Source: Flavobacterium sp. (GTDB taxonomy: Bacteria; Bacteroidota; Bacteroidia; Flavobacteriales; Flavobacteriaceae). From it: 42,257 nt of DNA. Below are positions 8,558 through 17,364 of the stretch, piece by piece (position 1 is the stretch's first letter; each line of letters starts with the position of its first letter). Position numbers and translations under genes: made by a program. Where the stretch lies: contig NZ_JAMWYY010000002.1 in the NCBI RefSeq assembly GCF_024305175.1, positions 1 through 42,257 on the forward strand, in the 5' to 3' direction. A model generated the notes under the pieces. That model did not search any database. It was not told the DNA's origin and worked only from the letters and a program-made list of their open reading frames with translations.

Positions 8558-8565
8558 TACTTTTG
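8558..8565 (+). promoter_or_regulatory. -7 promoter element of rsmG
   Basis: TACTTTTG, a perfect TAnnTTTG, 16 bp before the rsmG ATG. No good TTG is seen at the expected distance. The implied leader is very short. Confidence 0.5.
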
Positions 8566-8581
8566 TGCAAAATTAGCACAC

Positions 8582-9211
8582 ATGGAAGAATTACTGAAGC
8601 AGTTCCCTGATATTACTGAAAAGCAAAAGCAACAGTTTGAAATGCTTGGCCCGCTTTACAGCGAGTGGAACGCCAGGATAAATGTTATTTCGCGCAAGGA
8701 TATAGAGGAACTATACACCCGCCATGTGCTGCACTCGCTTGGTATTGCAAAAGTGATGCCGTTTAAGCCCGGCGCAAAGGTAATGGATGTTGGTACAGGG
8801 GGTGGCTTTCCGGGTATACCGCTTGCCATACTATTCCCTGAAACCGAGTTTTACCTGATAGATGTTATTGCCAAGAAGATAAAAGTAGTGCAGGAAGTAG
8901 CAAAAGCCCTGGGTTTAACCAATGTAAAAGCCGAACAGAAACGTGCCGAAACGGTTAAAGGCGAGTTCGATTTTATTGTGAGCCGTGCCGTTACCAATAT
9001 GCCTGATTTTGTAAAGTGGGTAAGAGGTAAAGTAACAAAAGACCAAAACCACGGCCTGCCCAACGGAATACTTTACCTGAAAGGCGGTGACCTCACTGAA
9101 GAACTGCAGGTATTCCAGAGGGTGACGCTTTATAATTTATCAGATTATTTTACCGATGAATTTTTTGAGACAAAAAAAGTGGTGCACCTGGCTATGAAGT
9201 ATAAGGTTTAG
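8582..9211 (+). CDS. rsmG: 16S rRNA (guanine527-N7)-methyltransferase RsmG
   Basis: A 209-residue SAM-dependent methyltransferase that modifies G527 of 16S rRNA in the 530 loop (GidB family). Diagnostic segments are NVISRKD (about 34-40), the RHVLHSL helix, the SAM-binding loop DVGTGGGFPGIPLAI, and the SRAV segment with the FVKWV helix. The length is normal. It is divergent from the desaturase. Its last 20 bp overlap the 3' end of the convergent membrane protein gene. In many bacteria loss of this enzyme gives low-level streptomycin resistance. Confidence 0.96.
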   Translation: MEELLKQFPDITEKQKQQFEMLGPLYSEWNARINVISRKDIEELYTRHVLHSLGIAKVMPFKPGAKVMDVGTGGGFPGIPLAILFPETEFYLIDVIAKKIKVVQEVAKALGLTNVKAEQKRAETVKGEFDFIVSRAVTNMPDFVKWVRGKVTKDQNHGLPNGILYLKGGDLTEELQVFQRVTLYNLSDYFTDEFFETKKVVHLAMKYKV

Positions 9212-9713
9212 TATTGGCTTTTTTACTGCTGATTAATGCTAAAGTAATTACATTAAAACATGTTAAGCCACAAATTAGGCTAATGCCATAATAATACGTT
9301 TGATAACTGTCAATCATGTAGAGAAGAAGTGCAGTTATTGCGCAGGCAAATAGTATAGACAACAGCGGTTTTTTGGTAATATTGATTTTGTAGAGACCGT
9401 ATAGCAGAATTAAAAGCAGAACACCATATAATATAGCTAATATTATATAAAAAAAGTTGTCGGTATTAAGGCCTACACTTATAATTACAAATGCAAACAT
9501 TATCCCGGTAATAAAAATGAAGGCGAAGGATTTAAGAATTTGCCAAAAACCAATTTTGTACAGAAATTTTGTACTCAAAGCTAAATATAAGCAATATATA
9601 CTATAAGTTTGGATAAGTTGCCTTTTAAAAATTGTGTTTTCAAGATAACTTGTAGCATATAGTAACAATAGACTTAGTGTTACCGTTATGGAAAGTTTTA
9701 TCCATTTATGCAT
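9192..9713 (-). CDS. Hypothetical multi-pass membrane protein
   Basis: A 173-residue, very hydrophobic protein that I do not recognise. About five membrane helices can be drawn (roughly 5-24, 38-55, 60-82, 88-108 and 116-165, the last probably two). Charged residues lie mainly in the short loops and at the lysine-rich C-terminus (SSKKANTK). The base composition is visibly more AT-rich than in flanking housekeeping genes. The last 20 bp overlap rsmG on the opposite strand. Only 17 bp separate it from the lipoprotein gene upstream, so the two probably form an operon and may work together in the envelope. Confidence 0.65.
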   Translation of the reverse strand: MHKWIKLSITVTLSLLLLYATSYLENTIFKRQLIQTYSIYCLYLALSTKFLYKIGFWQILKSFAFIFITGIMFAFVIISVGLNTDNFFYIILAILYGVLLLILLYGLYKINITKKPLLSILFACAITALLLYMIDSYQTYYYGISLICGLTCFNVITLALISSKKANTKPYTS

Positions 9714-9730
9714 AAATGGGTAATTAATTT

Positions 9731-10303
9731 TTAAAAACTATTATTTAATAAACCATAATTGCGTCTTAGCAATAATAATTCCTGATTTTTTTCTGCTTTC
9801 TCTTCCGGCGATTTCCAGCCAATAGAATTTATGGCCGTTTTATTTGTTGTGACAAATCCTTCAAATATTCGGTCTTTTTCATTTCTCTCAATACTTTTTG
9901 CGGAAGATAACAAATTAACGAATTTATCTAAATGTGGTAAGTTATGTTCCATAGCCAACTGCTCATAAATAAAGAATTTCTTTTGTTCTTCTGTACCTTC
10001 TTTAATTAGTGGTTCATTGATTAAAATCATCCACATATTTTTCAGGTTAGTATCATAGTCACTATCTTTTGATAAGCCTGCATCTTGTTTGTATAGCTTT
10101 ATCAAATCAGTAAGCGTTTCGGCTTTTTGCTGCCCCGATAGAACCTTTTGTACAAACACTCCTTCAGGAACAGAGCCTTTTTCTGTATTTTCAGGTCGGA
10201 ATGTTATCTGATTTGCATCAATATCAGTAGAATTATTTACTTTATCATCACTACAGCTAATTAGTGTTGCAGCAAATATTAAGTATAAAGTTTTGTATTT
10301 CAT
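9731..10303 (-). CDS. Hypothetical lipoprotein
   Basis: A 190-residue protein with a clear lipoprotein signal (MKYKTLYLIFAATLISC, Cys17) followed by Ser-Asp-Asp. Aspartate after the +1 cysteine region is common in Bacteroidota lipoproteins. The mature part looks all-helical, rich in Lys, Glu and Leu, with no cysteine and no motif that I recognise. It is likely the first gene of a two-gene unit with the membrane protein immediately downstream. Its function is unknown. The AT-rich codon use matches its partner more than pruA or rsmG. Confidence 0.65.
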   Translation of the reverse strand: MKYKTLYLIFAATLISCSDDKVNNSTDIDANQITFRPENTEKGSVPEGVFVQKVLSGQQKAETLTDLIKLYKQDAGLSKDSDYDTNLKNMWMILINEPLIKEGTEEQKKFFIYEQLAMEHNLPHLDKFVNLLSSAKSIERNEKDRIFEGFVTTNKTAINSIGWKSPEEKAEKNQELLLLRRNYGLLNNSF

Positions 10304-10445
10304 GATTCAGATTTTTTTATGTTAAACAGATCTTTTATACAGAATAAATTTAAACACAAATTATTGTAAATCAAAATTTTATACTGATAGTCATAGTTTA
10401 CATTAATTTCGTGAACTTCATCAAGACATTTGTGAATTTGTAGTG

Positions 10446-10829
10446 TTACTTCAACCGTTCCAGTACACCTTTGCGTTTTACAATGTTTTTGTAGTCCCAT
10501 TGTATGTCGCGCGCTTTTTCAAGCCAGCGGTGCAGGTCGGTAGTGTTGACTTGGTTCACATCGGTATAGCGCTTTTCGGCAGCTTTAAACTTGCCTTCGT
10601 TTTGCAGTTCCGGCTCGTTGAACGACTGTCCGCTCCAAAACAATAGCCTGACACAGCCTTTTAATTTGCTGTAGCCTGCAACAGGGTTGCCATCTAAAAA
10701 CCAAACCGGGTGGGCATGCCATATTTTGCTCTCTGCTTCGGGAAGTGCCTTATCTATTTCTTTGTGCAAAAGGTCGCATATAGCTTTGTAGCTGTCGGTT
10801 TGTTGGTTGTTATAGTCTGTAATTGTCAT
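10446..10829 (-). CDS. DUF1801 domain protein
   Basis: A 127-residue protein of the DUF1801 (YdhG/YdeI-like) family, a small alpha/beta fold related to the frataxin-like superfamily. The family pattern is visible as the early helix with the AICDLLHKEIDKALPEAESKI stretch. It continues with HPVWFLDGNPVAGYSKLKGCVRLLFWSG and the closing YKNIVKRKGVLERLK. Related Bacillus proteins have been linked to iron handling, but the role here is unknown. It is transcribed in the same direction as pruA and lies just after the pruA terminator. The 142 bp between this gene and the lipoprotein gene downstream contain no convincing gene. Confidence 0.8.
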   Translation of the reverse strand: MTITDYNNQQTDSYKAICDLLHKEIDKALPEAESKIWHAHPVWFLDGNPVAGYSKLKGCVRLLFWSGQSFNEPELQNEGKFKAAEKRYTDVNQVNTTDLHRWLEKARDIQWDYKNIVKRKGVLERLK

Positions 10830-10853
10830 AATCGTCTAATTTACAGCGAAGAT

Positions 10854-10883
10854 ATAAAAAAAGCTCCTGCATTGCAGGAGCTT
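10854..10883 (-). terminator. Rho-independent terminator of pruA
   Basis: Perfect 10-bp stem AAGCTCCTGC/GCAGGAGCTT (10861-10870 with 10874-10883) and a 3-nt loop. On the minus strand it runs directly into TTTTTATATC. Confidence 0.88.
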
Positions 10884-10896
10884 ATCTGTATGTGGG

Positions 10897-12522
10897 TTAT
10901 CCTAAGAAAGGGTACCTGTAATCTGTTGGGGGAACAAATGTTTCCTTAATTGTTCTTGGCGATACCCAGCGCAGCAGGTTAAGCACGCTACCGGCCTTAT
11001 CGTTAGTGCCCGATGCCCTTGCGCCACCAAACGGCTGCTGGCCTACAACGGCACCCGTAGGCTTATCATTTATGTAGAAGTTGCCTGCGCAGTTTTCAAG
11101 CGCTTTGGTAGCCTGTTCTATGGCATAGCGGTCCTGGCTGAAAATAGCGCCAGTTAAAGCGTATGGCGATGTTTCATCTACCAGCTTAAGGGTTTCTTCC
11201 CATTTAGTGTCATCATACACATGTACTGTAAGTACAGGGCCAAACAGCTCTGTGCACATAGTGTCATATTTAGGGTTAGATGTCTCGATGACAGTTGGCT
11301 CTATAAACCATCCTTTTGATTTGTCATAACCACCACCCACAACAATTTCGGCATCGCTTGCGTTTTTGGCGGCATCAATATAAGAAGCCAGCTTATCAAA
11401 AGAGCCTTCGTGTATAACTGCCGAAACAAAGTTGCTCATATCTTCTGTAGAGCCCATTTTCATCGACTTAACGTCTTTTACTAAAAGTTCTTTTACTTCA
11501 GGCCAAATTGATTTTGGAATGTATGCCCTTGAAGCAGCCGAACATTTTTGCCCCTGGTATTCAAAAGCACCACGCGAAAGGGCAGTGGCTACCTGTGCCG
11601 GTATTGATGATGGGTGCGCAAGCACAAAGTCTTTACCCCCCGTTTCGCCCACTATGCGCGGATAGGTTTTATATTTATTAATGTTTTGCCCAATCTTACC
11701 CCAAATGCCGTTAAACACGGCAGTAGAGCCGGTATAATGTACACCTGCAAAATCGGTATGGTCAAATATAGTATCACTTATTTCGGCTGCGTTGCCCTGC
11801 ACCATGTTTATAACACCATCAGGCAGTCCGGCAAGTTTAAATACTTCCATTATTACATTAGCGCTAAGCATCTGGCTGGCACTAGGCTTCCATACCACAA
11901 CATTACCCATCATGGCAGGGCTTGCAGGCAGGTTGCCTGCAATGGCAGTAAAGTTAAATGGTGTTATGGCATATATAAAGCCTTCCAGCGGACGGTATTC
12001 CATACGGTTCCAGATGCCGTCAGACGATACAGGCTGCTCGGCATAAATCTGGGTCATGAACTCTACGTTAAAACGAAGAAAGTCAATAAACTCGCAAGCG
12101 GCATCAATTTCTGCCTGGTGTACCGTTTTTGCCTGGCCAATCATCGTCGCGGCATTTATTTTTGCCCTGTAAGGCCCGGCAATAAGCTCGGCAGCTTTAA
12201 TGAATATAGAAGCGCGGTGTTCCCACGAAAGGGCTGCCCATTTTGTGCGGGCTTCAAGTGCTGATTTTATAGCTTTCTCCACATGGCTTACATCGCCTTC
12301 ATGGTATTTCCCTACTGATTTTTTATGGTCAAAAGGAGGGTTGATGTCCCTTGTCTTTCCGGTACGTATTTCTTCGCTGCCAATGTACATAGGTACATCA
12401 ACAGTGCTGTTATACATTTCCTTAAAAGCGGCAGCTACCTGCTCTCTTTCTTTGGTTCCCGGGGCGTATGATAGTACGGGTTCGTTATAAGCTTCCGGTA
12501 CATTATAAATTCCTTTTGGCAT
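10897..12522 (-). CDS. pruA: L-glutamate gamma-semialdehyde dehydrogenase (delta-1-pyrroline-5-carboxylate dehydrogenase)
   Basis: A 541-residue aldehyde dehydrogenase that oxidises glutamate semialdehyde to glutamate with NAD+, the second step of proline breakdown. The full-length ALDH signatures are present: TPFNFTAIAGNL, the NAD-binding WKPSAS, FTGS-equivalent HYTGST, the general base VGETGGK (Glu293) and the nucleophile GQKCSAASR (Cys327). The C-terminal QQPFGGARASGTNDKAG is typical of P5CDH, including the monofunctional animal and Bacteroidota type. It is not fused to proline dehydrogenase (PutA), whose gene is not in the window. It has its own promoter element and a strong terminator. 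Confidence 0.96.
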   Translation of the reverse strand: MPKGIYNVPEAYNEPVLSYAPGTKEREQVAAAFKEMYNSTVDVPMYIGSEEIRTGKTRDINPPFDHKKSVGKYHEGDVSHVEKAIKSALEARTKWAALSWEHRASIFIKAAELIAGPYRAKINAATMIGQAKTVHQAEIDAACEFIDFLRFNVEFMTQIYAEQPVSSDGIWNRMEYRPLEGFIYAITPFNFTAIAGNLPASPAMMGNVVVWKPSASQMLSANVIMEVFKLAGLPDGVINMVQGNAAEISDTIFDHTDFAGVHYTGSTAVFNGIWGKIGQNINKYKTYPRIVGETGGKDFVLAHPSSIPAQVATALSRGAFEYQGQKCSAASRAYIPKSIWPEVKELLVKDVKSMKMGSTEDMSNFVSAVIHEGSFDKLASYIDAAKNASDAEIVVGGGYDKSKGWFIEPTVIETSNPKYDTMCTELFGPVLTVHVYDDTKWEETLKLVDETSPYALTGAIFSQDRYAIEQATKALENCAGNFYINDKPTGAVVGQQPFGGARASGTNDKAGSVLNLLRWVSPRTIKETFVPPTDYRYPFLG

Positions 12523-12564
12523 ACTGTAAAAGTTTTAAAGAATTAAAATTTTTTCTGAGTAATG

Positions 12565-12572
12565 CAAATATA
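12565..12572 (-). promoter_or_regulatory. -7 promoter element of pruA
   Basis: TATATTTG on the minus strand, a perfect TAnnTTTG, 42 bp before the pruA ATG. No matching TTG is evident at 19-23 bp. Confidence 0.45.
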
Positions 12573-12634
12573 AGGCAAATTACTATATGCTAATTGCCGA
12601 TAGTGCAGGGAAATGCCTTTAAAAATGAAAATGA

Positions 12635-13021
12635 TTAATTAAGCGCAAAAGGAGCGCTTAGCCTGAAGGTAGGTACTATTACCCTGAAAGAGCGGGTAGA
12701 GGTAAAGTTGATCATGCTGAAATAACCCCTCATGGCCCCGAAAGGAGAAGATAAGAGGCAACCGGAACTGTAGGTATGCTTTTCACCCGGTTTTAATACC
12801 GGCTTTTTACCGATAACACCTTCACCGTCCACAATTTCCATATCGTTCAGTGAATCGAATATTTCCCAGTGGCGGGTGTTAAGCTGTACAGAATCTTTAC
12901 TTTGGTTTTCTATGGTAATCTCATAGCTAAAGGCAAACTGTATCCTGTAGTTCTTAAAGTATGTGCCTTCAAAACTCGTGGAAACAGATATTTTTATGCC
13001 TCTTGTTATTTGTGATACCAT
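12635..13021 (-). CDS. apaG: ApaG family protein
   Basis: A 128-residue ApaG protein with the fibronectin-III-like fold of the family. The characteristic stretch is complete: QFAFSYEITIENQS, then LNTRHWEIFDS, then the glycine-rich GEGVIGKKPVLKPGE and YSSGCLLSSPFGAMRGYFSM. The molecular role of ApaG is unsettled: it is linked to ApaH and Ap4A in enterobacteria, and in eukaryotes the domain is fused to F-box and polymerase-delta-interacting proteins. Here it is not next to ksgA or apaH. It lies downstream of DUF5103 in the same direction with 102 bp between them, and a TAACTTTG element (13045-13052) suggests its own promoter. Confidence 0.93.
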   Translation of the reverse strand: MVSQITRGIKISVSTSFEGTYFKNYRIQFAFSYEITIENQSKDSVQLNTRHWEIFDSLNDMEIVDGEGVIGKKPVLKPGEKHTYSSGCLLSSPFGAMRGYFSMINFTSTRSFRVIVPTFRLSAPFALN

Positions 13022-13044
13022 GCCCTTTCGGATTTTTCTTTTTT

Positions 13045-13052
13045 CAAAGTTA
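13045..13052 (-). promoter_or_regulatory. -7 promoter element of apaG
   Basis: TAACTTTG on the minus strand, a perfect TAnnTTTG, 23 bp before the apaG ATG. No TTG lies at the ideal spacing. Confidence 0.45.
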
Positions 13053-13123
13053 CAAATTTATACAGTGCGGGTTTAAGTTCCAAACATTAAATTAATTGTA
13101 ACGCTGTATTAACTATTTGAGCA

Positions 13124-14395
13124 TTAATTAATAATGTTTTCTGAGTTGGCTGTGCCTATACCAATAACCCTGTCGTAACGGTCGTTGTTTTGCCTGTAAT
13201 ATACCAGCACGTGGTAGTCATTCTCTGTCTGGAAAAAATTACCGTCAACAGCGTTCTTGCCATCTACGTTGCCGCGCTTGTCGGCTACAATATACATAAA
13301 GTTATTAAAACCCTGTTTAACCATAACCGCTTTTTCGTATAAAGCTGTCTCTTTATTATACTCCATTTTATATTCATCGGTCTTGGCATAGTTATTAAAC
13401 ATGCCGCCGATGTAAATATCCTTATTCTCAAAAAACGTTGGCGCGCTCAGGCTGAAAAATACCCATGAGTAATCAGACTCCAGCCATATATTGGTAACAT
13501 TAAGCATGATGTTATTGGTTACAAAATTACCGTTAATATCGGGGTAATAGGTGTAAGGAACATTTGCCCTTGCCTGATTGGTATAAAGAATGGTATTGTA
13601 TATTTCTCCCCCGGTAATCCGCAACACATTGTTTACCGCATTGCGTATATCCTTATTGTCAAAGTAGTGATATTCATTACCCGCCCAAAATTGTGTTTCT
13701 TTGTCGTATTTATAGATGAGGTCGTTACCAATGGTATACTGTGGCTTTATATTGAATAAGGCATTGTCAAAACGCCCGTTCTGGAACAATGCCACCTGGA
13801 CATTTTGCAACGGACTCTGAAATACAAAAGCATTTGTTTTAACTGCAAAATCAAGGTTATGCTTTTCATTAATATCGTCCATGTCACGCGATCTTTTTAT
13901 CTGTAGCGGTACAGATACCTGGTCTTCATAAATAATAAACCTGCGAGAGAAAACCACTTCGCGGTTATCATTCATTATTTTAAGTATGTAGTTGCCGCTG
14001 AGGAGTATCTGCGTAAACTTATTAGGCAGGCTAAGTGTGTACCTGCTGAATATTTGCAAGGTATTAAATGAGTTGTCATATACCTGTATCCGCTGGTTAT
14101 CAAACCCTGATATATAATCATTAACCGTTAACTGTGTAGATGGTGTCCAGTTATAGTTGCAGTGTGTAATGCTATAGTAGTAGTTAGCTTCGTTACCAAA
14201 AAGATCATCAAAAGTAAGTTGGAACGACTCGCCCAACCTGAAGAAGGGGTACACGTTTTGGTCGCCTTTCCTGAAAGATACGGTTTTTATATTATAAGGC
14301 GGTGCAATTTCCTGCTGTACCTGGGCATGTAATATAAAAGGGATAAACAGTAATAATGCGATATAACCAAAGTTACGGGCAACGGCTTTTGTCAT
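13124..14395 (-). CDS. DUF5103 domain exported protein
   Basis: A 423-residue protein with a signal peptide ending near residue 25 (LLLFIPFILHAQ). The rest matches the Bacteroidota-specific DUF5103 family. An N-terminal beta-rich domain begins with YNIKTVSFRKGDQNVYPFFRLGESFQLTFDDL and contains YYYSITHCNYNW. A C-terminal part contains DINGNFVTNN, WVFFSLSAP and GMFNNY. The family is secreted or periplasmic and of unknown function. The C-terminal half resembles the Ig-like modules that bind glycans or partner proteins. It is divergent from the M16 protease gene, with 162 bp between the starts. Confidence 0.85.
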   Translation of the reverse strand: MTKAVARNFGYIALLLFIPFILHAQVQQEIAPPYNIKTVSFRKGDQNVYPFFRLGESFQLTFDDLFGNEANYYYSITHCNYNWTPSTQLTVNDYISGFDNQRIQVYDNSFNTLQIFSRYTLSLPNKFTQILLSGNYILKIMNDNREVVFSRRFIIYEDQVSVPLQIKRSRDMDDINEKHNLDFAVKTNAFVFQSPLQNVQVALFQNGRFDNALFNIKPQYTIGNDLIYKYDKETQFWAGNEYHYFDNKDIRNAVNNVLRITGGEIYNTILYTNQARANVPYTYYPDINGNFVTNNIMLNVTNIWLESDYSWVFFSLSAPTFFENKDIYIGGMFNNYAKTDEYKMEYNKETALYEKAVMVKQGFNNFMYIVADKRGNVDGKNAVDGNFFQTENDYHVLVYYRQNNDRYDRVIGIGTANSENIIN

Positions 14396-14557
14396 TGCGA
14401 AATAAAATTTATTTGATGAACGTAAATATAGTAAATAAATTATATTATGCTATTTGAACGGCTTTTACATTAGGTTATTGCGAAATCTTTAAGGGGCATA
14501 ACACAATATTGCGTTTTTTTTATAGTTTTATAAAACAACCAATTAATTCCATTCAAT

Positions 14558-17362
14558 ATGAAAAACCTTAAATTATGGCTTTTTGTGTTGCTGGCGCCAG
14601 TTATGGCAAATGCACAGCAGCTTAAAGGCAACGACCCTATCCCATTTGACCCCAATGTAAAAACCGGTAAATTAAAAAACGGGTTAACTTATTACATCAG
14701 AAAAAATAATAAGCCTGAAGACAAAGTAGACCTCCGCCTTGTTATTAATGCCGGTTCAATTTTAGAGAACGACGACCAGCAGGGCCTTGCCCACTTTATG
14801 GAGCATATGTGCTTTAACGGCACAAAACGTTTCCCGAAAAACAAGCTGATTGATTACCTGCAAAGTATTGGCGTAAAATTCGGGCAGCACCTTAATGCCT
14901 ATACCAGTTTTGATGAGACGGTTTATTTTTTACCAATACCATCTGACGATCCTGAAAAACTTGAAAAAGGCTTCCAGGTGCTTGAGGACTGGGCATTTAA
15001 TGCAGTACTTACACCCGAGGAAGTAGATAAAGAGCGCGGCGTTGTGCTGGAAGAATACCGCCTTGGCCTGGGTGCCGAAAAACGCATGATGAAGCAGTTT
15101 ATGCCTAAAATGATGTACAAGTCGCATTATGCTAACCGTTTACCAATAGGCCAGAAAGAGATACTTGAGAATTTTACTTATGATAAGATAAAAAGTTTTT
15201 ACAAAGACTGGTACAGGCCAAACCTTATGGCTGTAATTGTAGTGGGTGATATTGATGTGGCAGAAATGGAAAAGAAAATTAAAGACCATTTCTCATCTTA
15301 TAAAAACCCTAAAGATGAAAGGCCGCGTGCTATTTATGATGTGCCAAACCATGAGCAGACTTTTGTATCTGTAGAAAGTGATAAAGAAGCTTCTTTTGCG
15401 CAGGTAAGGCTAATATATAAAGACCATGATACACCTAAAGTAGTAAAAACAATTGATGATTACAGGCAAAATATTAAAGAAAGCCTTTTTACGAGCATGC
15501 TTAACAACAGGCTGCAGGAACTGACAAATATGCCTAATCCGCCGTTTACATACGGCTACAGCTACCACGGCGGAACATGGGCGCGCACAAAAGAAGCGTA
15601 TCAGTCTTTTGCCATGACGCAGGAGGGCAAGCAGCTTGATGCGCTTAAAGTACTGGTAGAAGAAAACGAACGCGCTAAAAAGTACGGCTTTAGCGAAAAT
15701 GAACTTGAGCGTGCTAAAAATGAATGGCTTTCTTACCTGGAAAAAAGCTATAATGACAGGGATAAAACAGAAAGTGAAAGGTTTGTAAGCGAATATCAGG
15801 CACATTTTCTTGAAAGTGTACCTGCACCGGGTATAGAGTGGGAGTTTAAAGCTTTTAAAGAAATACTTTCCCAGATAACGGTTAAAGACTTAAACGGTTT
15901 AACAGATAAGTACATTAAAGACGACAACAGGGTAGTAATATTTACCGGCCCCGAAAAGGAAGGGCTAACAAAGCCATCTGAAAATGAAGTGCTTGCTGTA
16001 CTTAATGCAGATTATACTAATCTTACACCTTATCAGGACGAACCTGTTGCCACAAGCCTTTTGCGTAAAGAAGTAAAGCCGGGCAGTATTACCAAAAAAG
16101 AACAAAATACTAAGCTTGGCACAACCACGCTTTACCTGTCTAACGGGGCAAAGGTTACGTATAAAAAAACCGACTTTAAAAATGATGAGGTACTTATGCG
16201 TGCTGTAAGCTTCGGCGGAAGCAACCTGTTTAGCGATGATGTTTCTAAAAAGACACAATGGGCAGAAGGTGCCCTTTCAGATGCCGGATTCAGTGGTTTA
16301 AAGCTTAATGACATCAATAAGTTCATGACCGGTAAAATTGCTAATGTGTATCCTTATATAAGCAGCGTAACCGAAGGCATGCAGGGAAGCAGCACACCAA
16401 AGGATATGGAATATATGTTCCAGATGGTACATGCTTACTTTACCGACCTTAATTATGATACAGAAGCTTATGAAGGGTACAAAAGCAAGCAGTCGTCTTT
16501 CTATGCAAATATGGCGTCAAGCCCGAGTTTCTATTTTTCTCAGGAATTATACGGATTCCTTAACAAAGACAACCCAAGGTACAATGGCATAATACCTACA
16601 GAAAAATCATGGGCAGAAACCGACTATAAGCTTTGTTATGATAAATACAAAGAGCGTTTTGCAAATGCAGGCGATTTTGAATTCTTCTTTGTAGGTAATA
16701 TAGATGATAAAGCCATTGAAGATTATGCTGCCAAATACCTTGCCTCACTGCCGGCTGCGGGCACAAAAGAAAAAGCGGTAGATCTTGGTTACCGTACCCT
16801 GAAAGGGTCGCACAAGAAAGTTATTAATAAAGGGACTGACCCTAAGAGTAACGTGGTGATAAGGTTTAACGGAGATACTAAATACTCAGCTAAAGAAGCG
16901 CTTGCTATGGAAGCATTAGGAGAGGTGCTTACTATTAAACTTACTGAAGAGCTAAGGGAGAATGAAAGCGGGGTTTATGGTATAGGAGCAAGGGGAAGCA
17001 TGAATAATGTACCTTATGGCTACTACAATTTTTCTATCTCTTTTCCGTGCGGGCCCGAAAATGCGGAGAAGCTGACAGAATCTGCCTTGAGAGAATTACA
17101 AAAAATAATAGACAACGGGCCTGAAGATAAAGACCTTGCTAAATATAAAGAAGCAGAAATGCTGGAATATAAGAAGGATTTAAAAGAAAATAAATACTGG
17201 ATAGATAATTTCCAAAGTGCATACATAAGAGGTATTAATGCCGAAGAGATGCTTACAAAAGAGCAAAAAGTTGCTGCTCTTACAGTTAAAGACCTTCAGG
17301 ATGTTGCTAAAAAGTATCTTACTAAAGACAGGGTTATTGGTATATTAATGCCGGAACAGTAA
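14558..17362 (+). CDS. Periplasmic M16 zinc metallopeptidase (PqqL-like)
   Basis: A 934-residue inverzincin peptidase with a signal peptide (cleavage near ANAQ, residues 17-20). The N-terminal M16 domain has the zinc motif HFMEH (His79, Glu82, His83). The ERGVVLEE segment (about 159-166) holds the downstream glutamate ligand, so this half should be active. The second half has the M16 fold without HxxEH, as usual for two-repeat members, and contains the ELRENESGVYGIGA segment that forms the substrate-facing R/Y-type region. Length and layout match the PqqL/YhjJ group, which degrades peptides in the periplasm (E. coli PqqL processes imported ferredoxin-type siderophores). It is transcribed alone, ending 2 bp from the convergent methyltransferase gene. 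Confidence 0.92.
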   Translation: MKNLKLWLFVLLAPVMANAQQLKGNDPIPFDPNVKTGKLKNGLTYYIRKNNKPEDKVDLRLVINAGSILENDDQQGLAHFMEHMCFNGTKRFPKNKLIDYLQSIGVKFGQHLNAYTSFDETVYFLPIPSDDPEKLEKGFQVLEDWAFNAVLTPEEVDKERGVVLEEYRLGLGAEKRMMKQFMPKMMYKSHYANRLPIGQKEILENFTYDKIKSFYKDWYRPNLMAVIVVGDIDVAEMEKKIKDHFSSYKNPKDERPRAIYDVPNHEQTFVSVESDKEASFAQVRLIYKDHDTPKVVKTIDDYRQNIKESLFTSMLNNRLQELTNMPNPPFTYGYSYHGGTWARTKEAYQSFAMTQEGKQLDALKVLVEENERAKKYGFSENELERAKNEWLSYLEKSYNDRDKTESERFVSEYQAHFLESVPAPGIEWEFKAFKEILSQITVKDLNGLTDKYIKDDNRVVIFTGPEKEGLTKPSENEVLAVLNADYTNLTPYQDEPVATSLLRKEVKPGSITKKEQNTKLGTTTLYLSNGAKVTYKKTDFKNDEVLMRAVSFGGSNLFSDDVSKKTQWAEGALSDAGFSGLKLNDINKFMTGKIANVYPYISSVTEGMQGSSTPKDMEYMFQMVHAYFTDLNYDTEAYEGYKSKQSSFYANMASSPSFYFSQELYGFLNKDNPRYNGIIPTEKSWAETDYKLCYDKYKERFANAGDFEFFFVGNIDDKAIEDYAAKYLASLPAAGTKEKAVDLGYRTLKGSHKKVINKGTDPKSNVVIRFNGDTKYSAKEALAMEALGEVLTIKLTEELRENESGVYGIGARGSMNNVPYGYYNFSISFPCGPENAEKLTESALRELQKIIDNGPEDKDLAKYKEAEMLEYKKDLKENKYWIDNFQSAYIRGINAEEMLTKEQKVAALTVKDLQDVAKKYLTKDRVIGILMPEQ

Positions 17363-17364
17363 AA

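Noticed and set aside
10300..10500. 66-residue minus-strand frame between the lipoprotein and DUF1801 genes
   Set aside because: It overlaps both real genes, has Cys/His-rich nonsense composition, and has no promoter or start signal.
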